A stretch of DNA of 64,000 bases from Bacteroidales bacterium UBA7258 (GCA_002472565.1 DKSK01000014.1:105891-169890); one strand, 5' to 3'; shown: positions 24,491-33,622, counted from the first letter of the stretch. Numbers and translations: made by a program. The notes: generated by a model from the sequence alone, not told the origin.

Positions 24491-24830
24491 TTGGCAATAA
24501 ATCTATTAAAAAATATTCTGCTTGTCTTTAATTATAATTGTGCAAATTTAAACAATAAATTTATATTTACTATATTTTAAGTAACTTTTTCGGGAAAGTG
24601 TATAATAAAAACGGTTATGTCCCTCTTTGCTTCGGAGCTTCTGTCTATCAGGCGGTAAATCAGCTATTTATAATCGTCTCCATATCTCAGTCTACTCTCT
24701 CTCTCTCGACAGTCGCCAAGAGCGAAGCTGGCGAAGCGCCAGGACTGTCATAATATTTACCTGAAATTCTGATTCGGAGGCTTCAAGCCAAAAAAATGCC
24801 CCAGCATATATTTTTATGCGAAAAAATCGA
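24491..24830. other. 340-base intergenic region between the Fur-family gene and trxB
   Basis: AT-rich and without a gene. It contains a minus-strand promoter element TAAATTTG (24543-24550) for the Fur-family gene, a CT dinucleotide run (about 24693-24707), and a nested inverted repeat: outer arms GACAGTC (24708-24714) and GACTGTC (24743-24749), inner arms CTGGCG (24728-24733) and CGCCAG (24737-24742). The function of the repeat is unknown. Confidence 0.6.
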
Positions 24831-24838
24831 TAAATTTG
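24831..24838 (+). promoter_or_regulatory. Promoter -7 element for trxB-bamD
   Basis: TAAATTTG, with a predicted leader of about 10 bases. It overlaps the TTG at 24836 that opens the frame and so supports the ATG at 24854 as the trxB start. Confidence 0.65.
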
Positions 24839-24853
24839 TTAAAATGTCTTGAA

Positions 24854-25786
24854 ATGAAAACTACAAAGTGTCTGATAATTGGTTCCGGCCCTGCAGGCTA
24901 CACGTCTGCGATTTACACATCGAGATCCGGCCTTGAGCCGATTCTTTACGAAGGAATCCAGCCTGGCGGACAGCTCACCACCACTACCGTGATTGAGAAT
25001 TACCCCGGCTTTCCTGAAGGAGTGGATGCCAATGTGCTGATGGAGTCTATGAAGTCTCAGGCCAAACGCTTCGGAGCAGAAATAATTTCCGGAAGCATCA
25101 AGACTATAGACCTTGGTTCGAGGCCTTTCCACGCCCTTGATGACCATGGCGAAGAAATTGTCGCGGAGACGGTCATCATCGCGACCGGCGCGTCCGCAAA
25201 ATATCTCGGCCTTCCTTCCGAGGAGAAATTCAAGGGTCTCGGGGTCTCCGCCTGCGCGACTTGCGACGGTTTCTTCTATCGCAAGAAAGATGTCGCCGTC
25301 GTCGGAGGAGGGGACACGGCATGTGAGGAGGCGACATATCTCGCCAATCTCTGCCACAAAGTCTATATGATTGTCCGCAGGGATGTCTTCCGCGCTTCTA
25401 AAGCCATGCAGGAGAAGGTGGCTTCGACCCCGAATATCGAGGTCCTGTGGAACTGCAACCCACAGGAAATTCTCGGGGATGAGAGCGGAGTTACCGGAGT
25501 CAGGCTCCTTCACAACACGGATGGTAAGGTTTTTGATATAAAAGTGGACGGCTTTTTCCTGGCGATCGGACACCATCCGAACTCCGAATTGTTCAGCAAG
25601 TGGATTGAGACCGACGGGAATGGCTACATCAAGACAGACGGAAAATCCTCGAAGACTACTGTGGAGGGTGTTTTCGCCGCAGGAGATGTTCAGGATCCGT
25701 CCTATAGGCAGGCAGTTACCGCCGCGGGTTCCGGATGCAGGGCGGCCCTCGACGCGGAACGCTTCCTCAGTGAACATAGGGCATAG
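24854..25786 (+). CDS. trxB: Thioredoxin reductase
   Basis: FAD enzyme that passes electrons from NADPH to thioredoxin. The 310-residue product has the FAD loop GSGPAG (residues 10-15), the redox-active pair in CATC (C134, C137), the second dinucleotide loop VVGGGDTACEEA and the closing FAD motif VFAAGDVQDPSYRQA. The start at 24854 (MKTTKCLIIGSGPAG) matches the family and the promoter. bamD starts one base after the stop, so the two genes are cotranscribed, a pairing with no evident functional reason. Confidence 0.97.
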   Translation: MKTTKCLIIGSGPAGYTSAIYTSRSGLEPILYEGIQPGGQLTTTTVIENYPGFPEGVDANVLMESMKSQAKRFGAEIISGSIKTIDLGSRPFHALDDHGEEIVAETVIIATGASAKYLGLPSEEKFKGLGVSACATCDGFFYRKKDVAVVGGGDTACEEATYLANLCHKVYMIVRRDVFRASKAMQEKVASTPNIEVLWNCNPQEILGDESGVTGVRLLHNTDGKVFDIKVDGFFLAIGHHPNSELFSKWIETDGNGYIKTDGKSSKTTVEGVFAAGDVQDPSYRQAVTAAGSGCRAALDAERFLSEHRA

Positions 25787-25787
25787 T

Positions 25788-26732
25788 ATGACAATGTTGA
25801 AAAGAATTCCTCTCCTTATCCTGGCGGCCGCCGCTATAGCTGGCTGCCGTTCACAGTATGACGCCCTGCTCAATAGTAACGACGTCGACACGAAGTACGC
25901 GGCCGCGTTCAAGTACTACGATAAGCATAAGTACCAGAAGGCCGCATCCCTTTTCGAATCTATGTCGGTCCAGGTGGGCGGCACGGAGAGAGAGGATACA
26001 GTCCTCTATTATTGGGGCCTGAGCAATTATTACTACAAGGATTATTACACTGCGGAGGCCAACTTCGCAAAGTTCGTCCAGACTTTCCCGCGCAGTCCTT
26101 TCACGGAAAACGCGCGATTCCTCAGGATAGAGTGTCTTTACCGCCAGACGCTCCGCTGGGAGCTAGACCAGAAGAACACCTATACCTGTCTCAACGCAAT
26201 CAACGAGTTTAACAAGGACTATCCGGACAACAGCTACAAGGATGAGTGCCTGCCTATTGTGAAGACCTTGAATGACAGGCTCGACAGAAAGGCCTACGAG
26301 GCGGCGAAACTATACTACACCATGGAGGACTACAAGGCGGCCAGGGTCGCGCTTAAGAATGTCCTGAAGGATGACTCTGAAAATATCTATAGAGAGGATA
26401 TACTATATTATATAGCCATGGCCTCCTATAAATATGCTCAGAACAGCGTCCAGTCGAAGCAGAAAGACCGCTACATGACTTTCGAGGATGACTATATGAA
26501 TTTCGTCAGCGAAATTCCGGATTCTCCTTACCGCAGGCAGCTTGACAATAACTACGCCCGCGCCCAGAAGGCCCTTGGCAAGTTCAACGGAGTGACCCTT
26601 AGCGGGGCCGCCGAGAAAGCCAAGCTTTCAAGTCGGGACAAGGCTGACCTGAAGGCCGAGAAACAAGAGGAAAAGGCTGCGGCAAGGAACGCCAAGAAAG
26701 CTTCCAGAAAGGACAAGACCGGAAATTATTAG
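25788..26732 (+). CDS. bamD: Outer membrane assembly lipoprotein BamD
   Basis: Lipoprotein of the BAM complex that works with BamA to insert outer membrane beta-barrels. The 314-residue product has a lipobox ending at C20 (AIAGC) and tetratricopeptide-like repeats through residues about 35-265 (KYYDKHKYQKAASLFESM, YTAEANFAKFVQTFPRSPF, YKAARVALKNVLKDD). The C-terminal 45 residues are a charged Lys/Ala/Glu tail. The start could be ATG 25788 or 25794; both keep the signal peptide. Long frames upstream of 25788 run inside trxB and are not part of the gene. Confidence 0.93.
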   Translation: MTMLKRIPLLILAAAAIAGCRSQYDALLNSNDVDTKYAAAFKYYDKHKYQKAASLFESMSVQVGGTEREDTVLYYWGLSNYYYKDYYTAEANFAKFVQTFPRSPFTENARFLRIECLYRQTLRWELDQKNTYTCLNAINEFNKDYPDNSYKDECLPIVKTLNDRLDRKAYEAAKLYYTMEDYKAARVALKNVLKDDSENIYREDILYYIAMASYKYAQNSVQSKQKDRYMTFEDDYMNFVSEIPDSPYRRQLDNNYARAQKALGKFNGVTLSGAAEKAKLSSRDKADLKAEKQEEKAAARNAKKASRKDKTGNY

Positions 26733-26785
26733 AGGAGCGGAAAATTTTGAAACAATCCGCGATACTTTGCGGTTTATATTAATGA

Positions 26786-26801
26786 GGGCCAGAAGCGGCC
26801 C
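26786..26801 (+). promoter_or_regulatory. Leader hairpins upstream of rpoZ
   Basis: The 120 bases between bamD and rpoZ hold a stem GGGCC/GGCCC (26786-26801) and, further on, GGGG/CCCC around 26817-26837. A near-consensus -7 element (ATACTTTG, 26762-26768 region) lies just upstream, so these may be leader structures of an rpoZ-recN transcript. Confidence 0.4.
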
Positions 26802-26852
26802 GTTAAGAAAAGCAGAGGGGGCGGCATTTGAGTCCCCAGAAAAAGTATAGAA

Positions 26853-27185
26853 ATGGATAGAAAGAAAGTTCCGCTAAACACCGTCACCCGCAATACCGTT
26901 GATTTTGCGGAGAAGACGGGCAACATTTACGAAGCGGTTGTCGTCATGTACAAGAGGGCTAACCAGATAGCCCAGGCAGAAAAGAAAGAGCTCTACAAGA
27001 AGCTCGAAGACTTCAAGAATGACCGTGACACCATGGAGGAAGTCTTCGAAAACAAGGAGCAGATCGAAATCTCGAAATATTACGAGCGCCAGCCTAAGCC
27101 GGTTCTCGTAGCTATCGAGGAATTCAAGGCCGGCGAGCTTGAGTATAAGCTGGCGGGCGGAGAAGAGAATAAACCTGATGCTTAG
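26853..27185 (+). CDS. rpoZ: RNA polymerase omega-like subunit (Bacteroidota type)
   Basis: A 110-residue protein matching the divergent omega family of Bacteroidota: NTVTRNTVDFAEKTGNIYEAVVVMYKRANQIA contains the conserved helix that wraps the beta-prime C-terminus, followed by a charged region and EISKYYERQPKPVLVAIEEF. It assists assembly of core RNA polymerase. The stop codon overlaps the recN start by eight bases, so recN translation is probably coupled. Confidence 0.85.
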   Translation: MDRKKVPLNTVTRNTVDFAEKTGNIYEAVVVMYKRANQIAQAEKKELYKKLEDFKNDRDTMEEVFENKEQIEISKYYERQPKPVLVAIEEFKAGELEYKLAGGEENKPDA

Positions 27186-28839
27186 TTCTCTAGAAGTAAG
27201 AAATTACGTCCTGATAGACTCGCTGGAGATTGATTTTCCGGCGGGTCTTGTGATTATTACAGGCCAGACGGGAGCCGGAAAGTCCATTCTTCTCGGCGCC
27301 CTTTCTCTCGTGCTTGGTGCCAAGGCGGAGCCTTCCATGGTAGGGGAGTCCGGTGACACCTGTGTGGTTGAGGCTCTATTCCGCATAGCAAAGGACTCTG
27401 AGCTTGAGGAGAGGATGGAGGCGGCCGACCTGGATTGGAACGGCGGTGAGATAAGAATCCGCCGTGTCCTTAACCGTACCGGACGCTCCCGTTCTTTCGT
27501 CAACGATGAGCCTGTGGCCCTGCCTGTCATCCAGTCTCTCTCCGACAGGCTCATTGACATACATTCCCAGCATCAGACTAGGTTGCTCTCCGACAAGCAG
27601 TTCCAACTTGACATGCTGGACAATTATGCCCTCTGCAATGAGTTGAAGTCCTCCTGCCGCTCTTCTTACAGGAGGCTGGCCGCTCTTCGTTCCGAACTTT
27701 CCTCAGTCAATGATAAGCTGGACAAACTTGCCCGCGAGAAGGATTTCAATGAAGACCAGCTTCGCACTCTGGAAGAAGCCTCTCTGCGAGAGGGAGAGGC
27801 GGAAGAACTTGAAGCCGAGCAGAAACGGCTTTCCAACGCCGAGGAAATAAAGGAGAATCTTGATGAGGCGGCGAAGGCTCTGGACCCCGGAGAGGAGGGG
27901 CAGAGCGTCGGTTCTCTTCTGAAAGAAGTATCCAGACTTCTCTCCAAGGTCTCATCCTTCATCCCGCAAGCCGGAAAACTCTCTGAAAGGACTGAATCCG
28001 CCCGCCTTGAGGTAGAAGATATCCTTGATGAAATACAGAGGGAGGAGGAGGCGGTGGAGGTCTCTCCTGGGCGCCTCCAGGAAGTTGATGACAGACTTTC
28101 CCTGCTCTACGGCCTTATGAGGAAACACGATGTCGGAGACGTTTCCTCTCTCATAGCCGTCCGTGATTCGCTCAGCGGTTCCCTCCATGACACTTCTAAG
28201 CTGGAGGAGCGCCGAGATACCCTCAAGAAGGAAATCGCTGCAGAAGAAAAGGAATATGAGGACATCTGCAAGAGGCTCCACGATGCCCGCGCCGAGAAGG
28301 CCCTGCCTTTCGCAGCGGCGATAGAGGCCTCGATCCGCTCTCTGGAGCTGGAGAAGGCGGTTTTCCAGGTGGACCTGAGCCTGGCCGATCCGGGTCCGGA
28401 CGGTACGGATTCGGTCCAATTTCTTTTCTCTTCCACCGGGAAGAACCCACAGGATGTAGCGAAATGCGCTTCGGGAGGAGAAATGTCGAGGATAATGCTT
28501 TGCCTCAAGGCCATGATGGCAAAATATGCCAATATGCCTTCGCTCGTCTTCGATGAAATTGATACGGGTGTTTCGGGCAGCGCGGCTGACAAGATGGGCG
28601 CCATGATCTGTTCCATGGGCAGGGATATGCAGGTCTTCGCCATCACGCACCTACCGCAGGTCGCCACCAAGGGCAAAGCTCATTATCTTGTTTCGAAGAA
28701 TCAGGATGTCTTCGGGAAAGACACGACCTCGATAAAGAAAATCTCCGGGACCGAAAGGGTCACGGAGATTGCAAGAATGTTGAGCGGCTCGACTATCACT
28801 CCGGCCGCCATAGCCAACGCCAAGAGCCTGCTTTCTTAG
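27178..28839 (+). CDS. recN: DNA repair protein RecN
   Basis: SMC-like ATPase of double-strand break repair. The 553-residue product has the Walker A GQTGAGKS (residues 29-36), a long central coiled coil rich in Leu, Glu and Lys (about 150-350), the ABC signature CASGGEMSRIMLCLKAM and the Walker B region LVFDEIDTGVSGSAAD. The start at 27178 (MLSSLEVRNYVLIDSLEIDF) fits the family; the in-frame extension upstream lies inside rpoZ. It is convergent with the LysM gene, with only 16 bases between stop codons and no visible terminator. Confidence 0.97.
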   Translation: MLSSLEVRNYVLIDSLEIDFPAGLVIITGQTGAGKSILLGALSLVLGAKAEPSMVGESGDTCVVEALFRIAKDSELEERMEAADLDWNGGEIRIRRVLNRTGRSRSFVNDEPVALPVIQSLSDRLIDIHSQHQTRLLSDKQFQLDMLDNYALCNELKSSCRSSYRRLAALRSELSSVNDKLDKLAREKDFNEDQLRTLEEASLREGEAEELEAEQKRLSNAEEIKENLDEAAKALDPGEEGQSVGSLLKEVSRLLSKVSSFIPQAGKLSERTESARLEVEDILDEIQREEEAVEVSPGRLQEVDDRLSLLYGLMRKHDVGDVSSLIAVRDSLSGSLHDTSKLEERRDTLKKEIAAEEKEYEDICKRLHDARAEKALPFAAAIEASIRSLELEKAVFQVDLSLADPGPDGTDSVQFLFSSTGKNPQDVAKCASGGEMSRIMLCLKAMMAKYANMPSLVFDEIDTGVSGSAADKMGAMICSMGRDMQVFAITHLPQVATKGKAHYLVSKNQDVFGKDTTSIKKISGTERVTEIARMLSGSTITPAAIANAKSLLS

Positions 28840-28855
28840 GCACTTGGCTCACGCC

Positions 28856-30514
28856 TTATTTCACAAGTTCCACGGAATAATCGCTGCCGTAGATGAAGCG
28901 GCGTATCCCTCTGTTCACAAGTCCGCCGCTCTTTTCGCTCTCGAAGCGGAAGTCGGACTGAAGCATCTTGGTCTCAGACTTCCCGGCAAGGCTGTGCATC
29001 CAGTTTCTGCCTCCTTCCGAGGCGGCCGTGAGGAAAAACTTGCCGACATCATAGCCCTGGAAGGCAAACTGGCTTGGCTCAGCATTGTAGAGGGCGCGAT
29101 ATTCCAAGAGGAAATTCATCACCTGCGGAGAGTCGTAGTCCGTATAATAGGAAGAGGAGACGTGCACCTGGAGATTGTGGAAATCTTCGATGTCTATGGT
29201 GTTGAATCCTCTGATTTTCGCAGGACAATAAATCACGATTTCATAGCCCTTGTGGGCGAGGACGTTTAGATTGCGCATCAGGTCGTTTGCAAAGGCCTCG
29301 CTATCAGAGTTCAGGATGATTCTGTTGACTCCTGACTTTGAGAGTCTCGCGGCGATTTCGGTATCGGCCGTCCTGCCTTCGAAGATGCTGTACGAGAAGG
29401 AAGAGTAGTCTAGTCCGGATCCGGCGAGAATGGATGAGAACTCGCTCACCGCAGCGCTCGGCTTTTCTCCGCGTTCGCTCATCACCAATATCCTGTCACC
29501 CCCTCTGCGCTCCTCTCTTACCCAGGAAATTATGTCGCGGTACTGCTCGCTGGTCGGAGTAGGCGCCTGGATCACGTAACTATGGGATTCGGCAAGTGAG
29601 GCCGCTCTCTGGTCGAGAGGGGATACTATGGGAGTGTGGGAGAGGTCAAGCGCTATTACCTTGCTAAGGGCTGAAGATGAGATAGGGCCGATTACGATGT
29701 CGCTCTCTGTGAGTCTTAGCGTGGTGACGGGATTTCCGCCCTCGGTGTCGAAGACGCTCAGGTCTGTGCTTATTCCTCTCTCTCCAAGCTCTTTTACGGC
29801 CAGGAGGAAACCGGCGTAGAAATCCATGGAGCTGGATTTTACCGAACCAGTGGCTCCGAAAGGCAGGATGAGAGCGGCGCTGACCGTGCCCTTCTTCATA
29901 TTCTCTTCCCCGAGATCCGTCTTCTCTTTCTTTACGGCATCGGCCTCATGGAGAACTTCCGTTTCCCTCTTCACCGCCTCAGCAGCTTCCTTCTTTTTCT
30001 CTGACGTGGAGTAGTCCCGAGGAATCTTCAGCTTCATGCGGGCCTTCAGCCTTTTCCCTTTCAGGTTGTTGTAGCTGAGGATGACATCGGCAGGCACATC
30101 ATATTTCTTGGCTATGTCGTCTATATCCTCGTACCACTGCACTTTATGGATGAAGTAGTCGCCGGATTCCACGTCCGCCTCGCTTTCGGAAGTTTCCTTG
30201 ACAGCGGTCTGCACCGGTTTTGCCGCGCCAGGCTTGATCGGAATCAGAATAATGGCGTCCTTCTTCAAGCCACCCTCTTTGAGGCCCTTGTTGACGGCAT
30301 AGATCTCGTCTATGCTCACCCCGTAGGCCTTGGCGATGGAATAGAGTGTCTGGCGTTCGCCTACGACGTGGGAATAGTAGATTTTCCCGTCGCCTCCGCG
30401 CACCTTTTCGGTGCTGACCTTGACGGGCTCCTGCGTGTAGGATTGGGCTGAAAGGCCCGCCGGTGCCGAGAGCAGGGGCAGGATAGCCGCTATGTATGCC
30501 AGTGCGCGCTTCAT
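28856..30514 (-). CDS. Secreted LysM protein with a type I periplasmic-binding-protein domain
   Basis: A 552-residue exported protein: signal peptide (to about residue 23, GLSAQ), LysM 1 at about 46-93 (HVVGERQTLYSIAKAYGVS), a second LysM-like unit at about 120-162 (HKVQWYEDIDDIAKKYDVP), a charged linker, and at about 215-545 a Leu/Ile/Val-binding-like domain (VSAALILPFGATGS, SMDFYAGFLLAVKELGERG, IVIGPISSSALSKVI). This layout recalls LpoA-like activators of peptidoglycan synthases, but I infer only wall binding with ligand sensing. It lies 6 bases after an OmpH-like gene on the same strand. Confidence 0.8.
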   Translation of the reverse strand: MKRALAYIAAILPLLSAPAGLSAQSYTQEPVKVSTEKVRGGDGKIYYSHVVGERQTLYSIAKAYGVSIDEIYAVNKGLKEGGLKKDAIILIPIKPGAAKPVQTAVKETSESEADVESGDYFIHKVQWYEDIDDIAKKYDVPADVILSYNNLKGKRLKARMKLKIPRDYSTSEKKKEAAEAVKRETEVLHEADAVKKEKTDLGEENMKKGTVSAALILPFGATGSVKSSSMDFYAGFLLAVKELGERGISTDLSVFDTEGGNPVTTLRLTESDIVIGPISSSALSKVIALDLSHTPIVSPLDQRAASLAESHSYVIQAPTPTSEQYRDIISWVREERRGGDRILVMSERGEKPSAAVSEFSSILAGSGLDYSSFSYSIFEGRTADTEIAARLSKSGVNRIILNSDSEAFANDLMRNLNVLAHKGYEIVIYCPAKIRGFNTIDIEDFHNLQVHVSSSYYTDYDSPQVMNFLLEYRALYNAEPSQFAFQGYDVGKFFLTAASEGGRNWMHSLAGKSETKMLQSDFRFESEKSGGLVNRGIRRFIYGSDYSVELVK

Positions 30515-30520
30515 TCCGCT

Positions 30521-31177
30521 TTACTTCTCGGCAGGCTTGTCGGCAGTCTTTGCCGCGCCTCCCTGGGCCTTGGTCTTGGTGTATTCCTCGTTGAGACACT
30601 TGATGACATCATTCGTGATATCGAGGGCGCTGTCGCAGGCCACTACAGGAGCCGGAAGAAGATCGCCGGACGTGGTGAGGATGAGGGCGTAGTGCTTCTC
30701 CTGGTTGTATTTGTCGAGGAACTTCTTGATTGCGTCAGAAATCTGGTTGAGGGCTACTTGCTGCTCCTCGGCCGCCTCCTGCTGCTTCTGGTTGGCGTAG
30801 GAGTTGAAATCATTCTGGCGCTGCTGAAGCTGATTGGCCTGGACTTCGGCCGTGGACCTTGTGATGAGGCCCTTGTTGACCTTGTCCTGGAAGTCGTTTA
30901 CATCGCTCTGGAGCCTGTTGCCTCTCCTGTTGACCTCATCGCTGATGCTCTGGATCTTGGTCTGGACGGATGTGTTGAGTTCATTCGCCATATCGTAGCC
31001 GTCAATGATCTTGTCGAGGTTCACGAAGACGATGGAACCGGGTGCTGCGGATACCGTGGAGGTAGAATCAGCGCCTGCGCCCGCCTTGGCGGACTTGCTT
31101 GAAGTGCACTGGCTGAATGAGAGTACTGAGGCTGCGGCTGCCGCCGTGAGGCCGAGTATCAATGAAGTCTTTTTCAT
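30521..31177 (-). CDS. OmpH/Skp-like lipoprotein
   Basis: A 218-residue exported protein. The signal region ends around C24 (SFSQC), which suggests a lipoprotein under the relaxed Bacteroidota lipobox. The core is Skp/OmpH-like: IVFVNLDKIIDGYDMANEL, then a long Gln- and Asn-rich helical hairpin (about 70-150) and a closing strand region (HYALILTTSGDLL). Skp-type proteins chaperone outer membrane proteins in the periplasm; a membrane-anchored form would act at the membrane surface. First gene of the unit with the LysM protein, from a promoter at 31218-31225. Confidence 0.8.
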   Translation of the reverse strand: MKKTSLILGLTAAAAASVLSFSQCTSSKSAKAGAGADSTSTVSAAPGSIVFVNLDKIIDGYDMANELNTSVQTKIQSISDEVNRRGNRLQSDVNDFQDKVNKGLITRSTAEVQANQLQQRQNDFNSYANQKQQEAAEEQQVALNQISDAIKKFLDKYNQEKHYALILTTSGDLLPAPVVACDSALDITNDVIKCLNEEYTKTKAQGGAAKTADKPAEK

Positions 31178-31217
31178 TTTATGAAGATGAAATTTATATT
31201 ATGTTCGAAATGAATTA

Positions 31218-31225
31218 CAAAGGTA
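31218..31225 (-). promoter_or_regulatory. Promoter -7 element for the OmpH-LysM operon
   Basis: TACCTTTG on the minus strand, just after the pdxJ stop codon region, with a leader of about 35 bases before the ATG at 31177. Confidence 0.6.
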
Positions 31226-31945
31226 TCAAAATATCTTGACTTTAGAAAGGTAGGCCTTTACAGTTTTCTCAAGCCCCAAGTAGAGTGCGTCGCAGATGAG
31301 GGCATGGCCTATCGAGACCTCGTCCGTCCATGGAATCGTCCTTATGAAATATTCAAGGTTGACAAGGTTGAGGTCATGGCCGGCGTTGAGTCCCAGACCG
31401 GCTTCTCTGGCCTCCCTGGCAGTCTCAAGATAGGGTGCGATGGCTTCTTCCCTGCCCGAGGCGTAAGAGGCGGCGTAGGCCGCGGTGTAGAGCTCGACCC
31501 TGTCCGCCCCGCATTCCGCCGCCCCGTCAGCCATCTTTGGATCCGGGTCTATGAAGATGGAAGTCCTGATGCCCTTGGACTTGAAGAGTGCCACGACATC
31601 GGTGAGAAAAGCCTTGTTGGCGATGGTGTCCCAGCCGGCGTTCGAGGTAAGGGCGTTTACCGCATCCGGCACCAGGGTGACCTGGTCAGGCACGACTTCG
31701 CAGACCAGGTCCCTGAATTTCGCGATTGGATTGCCTTCAATGTTGAGCTCGGTCGTGATGAGCGGCTTGATGGCCCTCACGTCGGAATATCTGATGTGTC
31801 TTTCGTCCGGCCTGGGGTGGACCGTTATGCCCTCCGCCCCGTAATGCTCAATATTCACGGCCGCTTTTTCTACGTCAGGTTCGTTCCCTCCTCTTGCGTT
31901 GCGGATGGTTGCGATCTTGTTGATGTTAACGCTGAGTCTTGTCAT
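31226..31945 (-). CDS. pdxJ: Pyridoxine 5'-phosphate synthase
   Basis: Condenses 1-deoxyxylulose 5-phosphate with 3-amino-2-oxopropyl phosphate to give pyridoxine 5'-phosphate, the last ring-forming step of vitamin B6 synthesis. The 239-residue TIM barrel shows the family hallmarks LSVNINKIATIRNARGG, HYGAEGITVHPRPDERHI, TTELNIEGNP and GLNAGHDLNLVNL, including the active-site His/Arg/Glu positions. It is a single gene divergent from nadK, with its own promoter. Confidence 0.97.
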   Translation of the reverse strand: MTRLSVNINKIATIRNARGGNEPDVEKAAVNIEHYGAEGITVHPRPDERHIRYSDVRAIKPLITTELNIEGNPIAKFRDLVCEVVPDQVTLVPDAVNALTSNAGWDTIANKAFLTDVVALFKSKGIRTSIFIDPDPKMADGAAECGADRVELYTAAYAASYASGREEAIAPYLETAREAREAGLGLNAGHDLNLVNLEYFIRTIPWTDEVSIGHALICDALYLGLEKTVKAYLSKVKIF

Positions 31946-31968
31946 GTCTTCATCGTCTTATGCTCAGC

Positions 31969-31976
31969 CAAAAATA
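31969..31976 (-). promoter_or_regulatory. Promoter -7 element for pdxJ
   Basis: TATTTTTG on the minus strand, with a leader of about 18 bases before the pdxJ ATG at 31945. Confidence 0.6.
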
Positions 31977-32019
31977 TAAAATTTTGGCCAATTACGTCCA
32001 TTCTTTACAAAATAAGTGC

Positions 32020-32027
32020 TACTTTTG
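32020..32027 (+). promoter_or_regulatory. Promoter -7 element for the nadK-uppS-bamA-skp operon
   Basis: TACTTTTG on the plus strand, with a leader of about 14 bases before the nadK ATG at 32047. Confidence 0.6.
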
Positions 32028-32046
32028 AAATTCATAATGACATGAA

Positions 32047-32874
32047 ATGAAGATAGGCGTCTACGTCAAGAACAAGGTCATAATCAATGACAAGAGACTG
32101 GAGTCCCTCCGGAAGACCCTCCTTAATTCTGACTATGAACTCTATAATATCGAGACAAGAAACGATGTCCGTCCTGGCACCGACCTTGTCCTGAGCATCG
32201 GCGGAGACGGAACCTTTCTTTCCGCGTCCAAGCGGGTAGCCGACTCCGGAGTGCCTATTCTCGGAGTCAATCTGGGCAGGATGGGCTTTCTTTCGGAATA
32301 CAGCCCTGAAGATGTCGCCGAGGCTCTCAAGAAACACCATTATACTATAGAGGAGCGCACTATGCTTTCTGCCTCGATAATCGGGGACGACGTGAAAAAG
32401 GACATCGGTTTCTGGCCCTATGCGCTCAATGAGGTTACCGTGCACAGGTCCGGCGGGGCTGTTCTTGGAATAACCGTCACTCTGGACGGGGAGCAGCTTC
32501 CGACGTATTGGGCCGATGGTCTGCTCGTCTCCACTTCGTCGGGTTCCACGGCCTACTCCCTCAGTGTCGGAGGCCCTATCTGCATGCCGGATGCGCATGT
32601 GCTCATAGTCGCTCCTATCGCCCCTCACAATCTTAATGTCAGGCCTCTCGTGGTTCCGCGTACCACAAAGATAGGAATCAGCATACGGACCCGGGACAAA
32701 GAGGCTACTCTGAGCATGGACAACAGGAATCTTCGGATCCTCCCTTCATGGAGGATCGAGGTCTGTATGGCACACTTTTCGCTGAAACGAATCCGGCTCG
32801 CCAGGTCAAACTTCTTCAATGCACTGAGAAGTAAACTTTTCTGGGGCGAGGACATTAGAAACAATCCGGATTAG
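32047..32874 (+). CDS. nadK: NAD kinase
   Basis: Phosphorylates NAD to NADP using ATP. The 275-residue product has the catalytic GGDGT (residues 52-56), GVNLGRMGFLSE, the NE segment in YALNEVTVHR and the substrate-binding VSTSSGSTAYSLSVGGP. The start is close to the promoter, and no alternative is needed. It heads an operon with uppS (27 bases later), bamA and a skp-like gene. Confidence 0.97.
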   Translation: MKIGVYVKNKVIINDKRLESLRKTLLNSDYELYNIETRNDVRPGTDLVLSIGGDGTFLSASKRVADSGVPILGVNLGRMGFLSEYSPEDVAEALKKHHYTIEERTMLSASIIGDDVKKDIGFWPYALNEVTVHRSGGAVLGITVTLDGEQLPTYWADGLLVSTSSGSTAYSLSVGGPICMPDAHVLIVAPIAPHNLNVRPLVVPRTTKIGISIRTRDKEATLSMDNRNLRILPSWRIEVCMAHFSLKRIRLARSNFFNALRSKLFWGEDIRNNPD

Positions 32875-32901
32875 CCCCGGAACGGAAACCAGGAGTACAG
32901 A

Positions 32902-33618
32902 ATGGAAGAGAAAATCACCAAGATCCCCACACATGTGTCCATCATCATGGACGGCAATGGGAGGTGGGCCCGTGAGCGCGGCAAAGAACGCGTCTTCGGG
33001 CATCTCAACGGCGTGGAAAGTGTCCGCGCCGTCACCGAAGAGAGTGTAAGGCTAGGTATAAAGTACCTTTCTCTCTATACTTTTTCGGAAGAGAATTGGA
33101 GCCGTCCGGAAAGCGAAGTCGGCTATCTGATGAATCTGATGATAAAGAGCATAGCGGGGGAGCTTGACAATTTCATGCGCAACGGTGTGAGGTTCCTCGC
33201 CTTGGGCAACAGGGAACATCTTCCGGAGCTTGTGCTTTCCGCCATTGACGGAGCAATGGAGGCGACAAAAGACAACAAGAACCTGACCCTCATCCTCTTT
33301 CTCAGCTATAGCGGACGCTGGGACATTCTCCAAGCCGCCAGACGCATGGCGGAGGACTTCGCGTCTCATCCCGGAGATCTCGCCGGGGTTGACGCCGAGG
33401 CCTTCGGCCGTTACCTTGTAACCGCTGATATTCCCGATCCTGACCTTATCATCCGAACCTCCGGAGAGGAGAGAATTTCCAATTATCTCCTCTGGCAGGG
33501 AGCATATTCGGAGTTGGTCTTCACCCCGGTGCTCTGGCCTGATTTCCGTGAAGAAGACTACCGCAAGGCCCTCCTGGAGTATTCCCTCAGGGACAGGCGG
33601 TATGGGAAAGTGAAATAA
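32902..33618 (+). CDS. uppS: Undecaprenyl diphosphate synthase
   Basis: Cis-prenyltransferase that builds the C55 lipid carrier for peptidoglycan and O-antigen. The 238-residue product has the catalytic MDGNGRWA (residues 16-23, with D17), the substrate region LSLYTFSEENWSRP and the C-terminal RTSGEERISNYLLWQ and ELVFTPVLWPDF motifs. All signature residues are intact. It lies between nadK and bamA in an envelope operon. Confidence 0.97.
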   Translation: MEEKITKIPTHVSIIMDGNGRWARERGKERVFGHLNGVESVRAVTEESVRLGIKYLSLYTFSEENWSRPESEVGYLMNLMIKSIAGELDNFMRNGVRFLALGNREHLPELVLSAIDGAMEATKDNKNLTLILFLSYSGRWDILQAARRMAEDFASHPGDLAGVDAEAFGRYLVTADIPDPDLIIRTSGEERISNYLLWQGAYSELVFTPVLWPDFREEDYRKALLEYSLRDRRYGKVK

Positions 33619-33622
33619 TTCT

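Noticed and set aside
24836..24853. TTG at 24836 as the trxB start
   Set aside because: It lies within the -7 element, and the extra six residues are not part of the family N-terminus.
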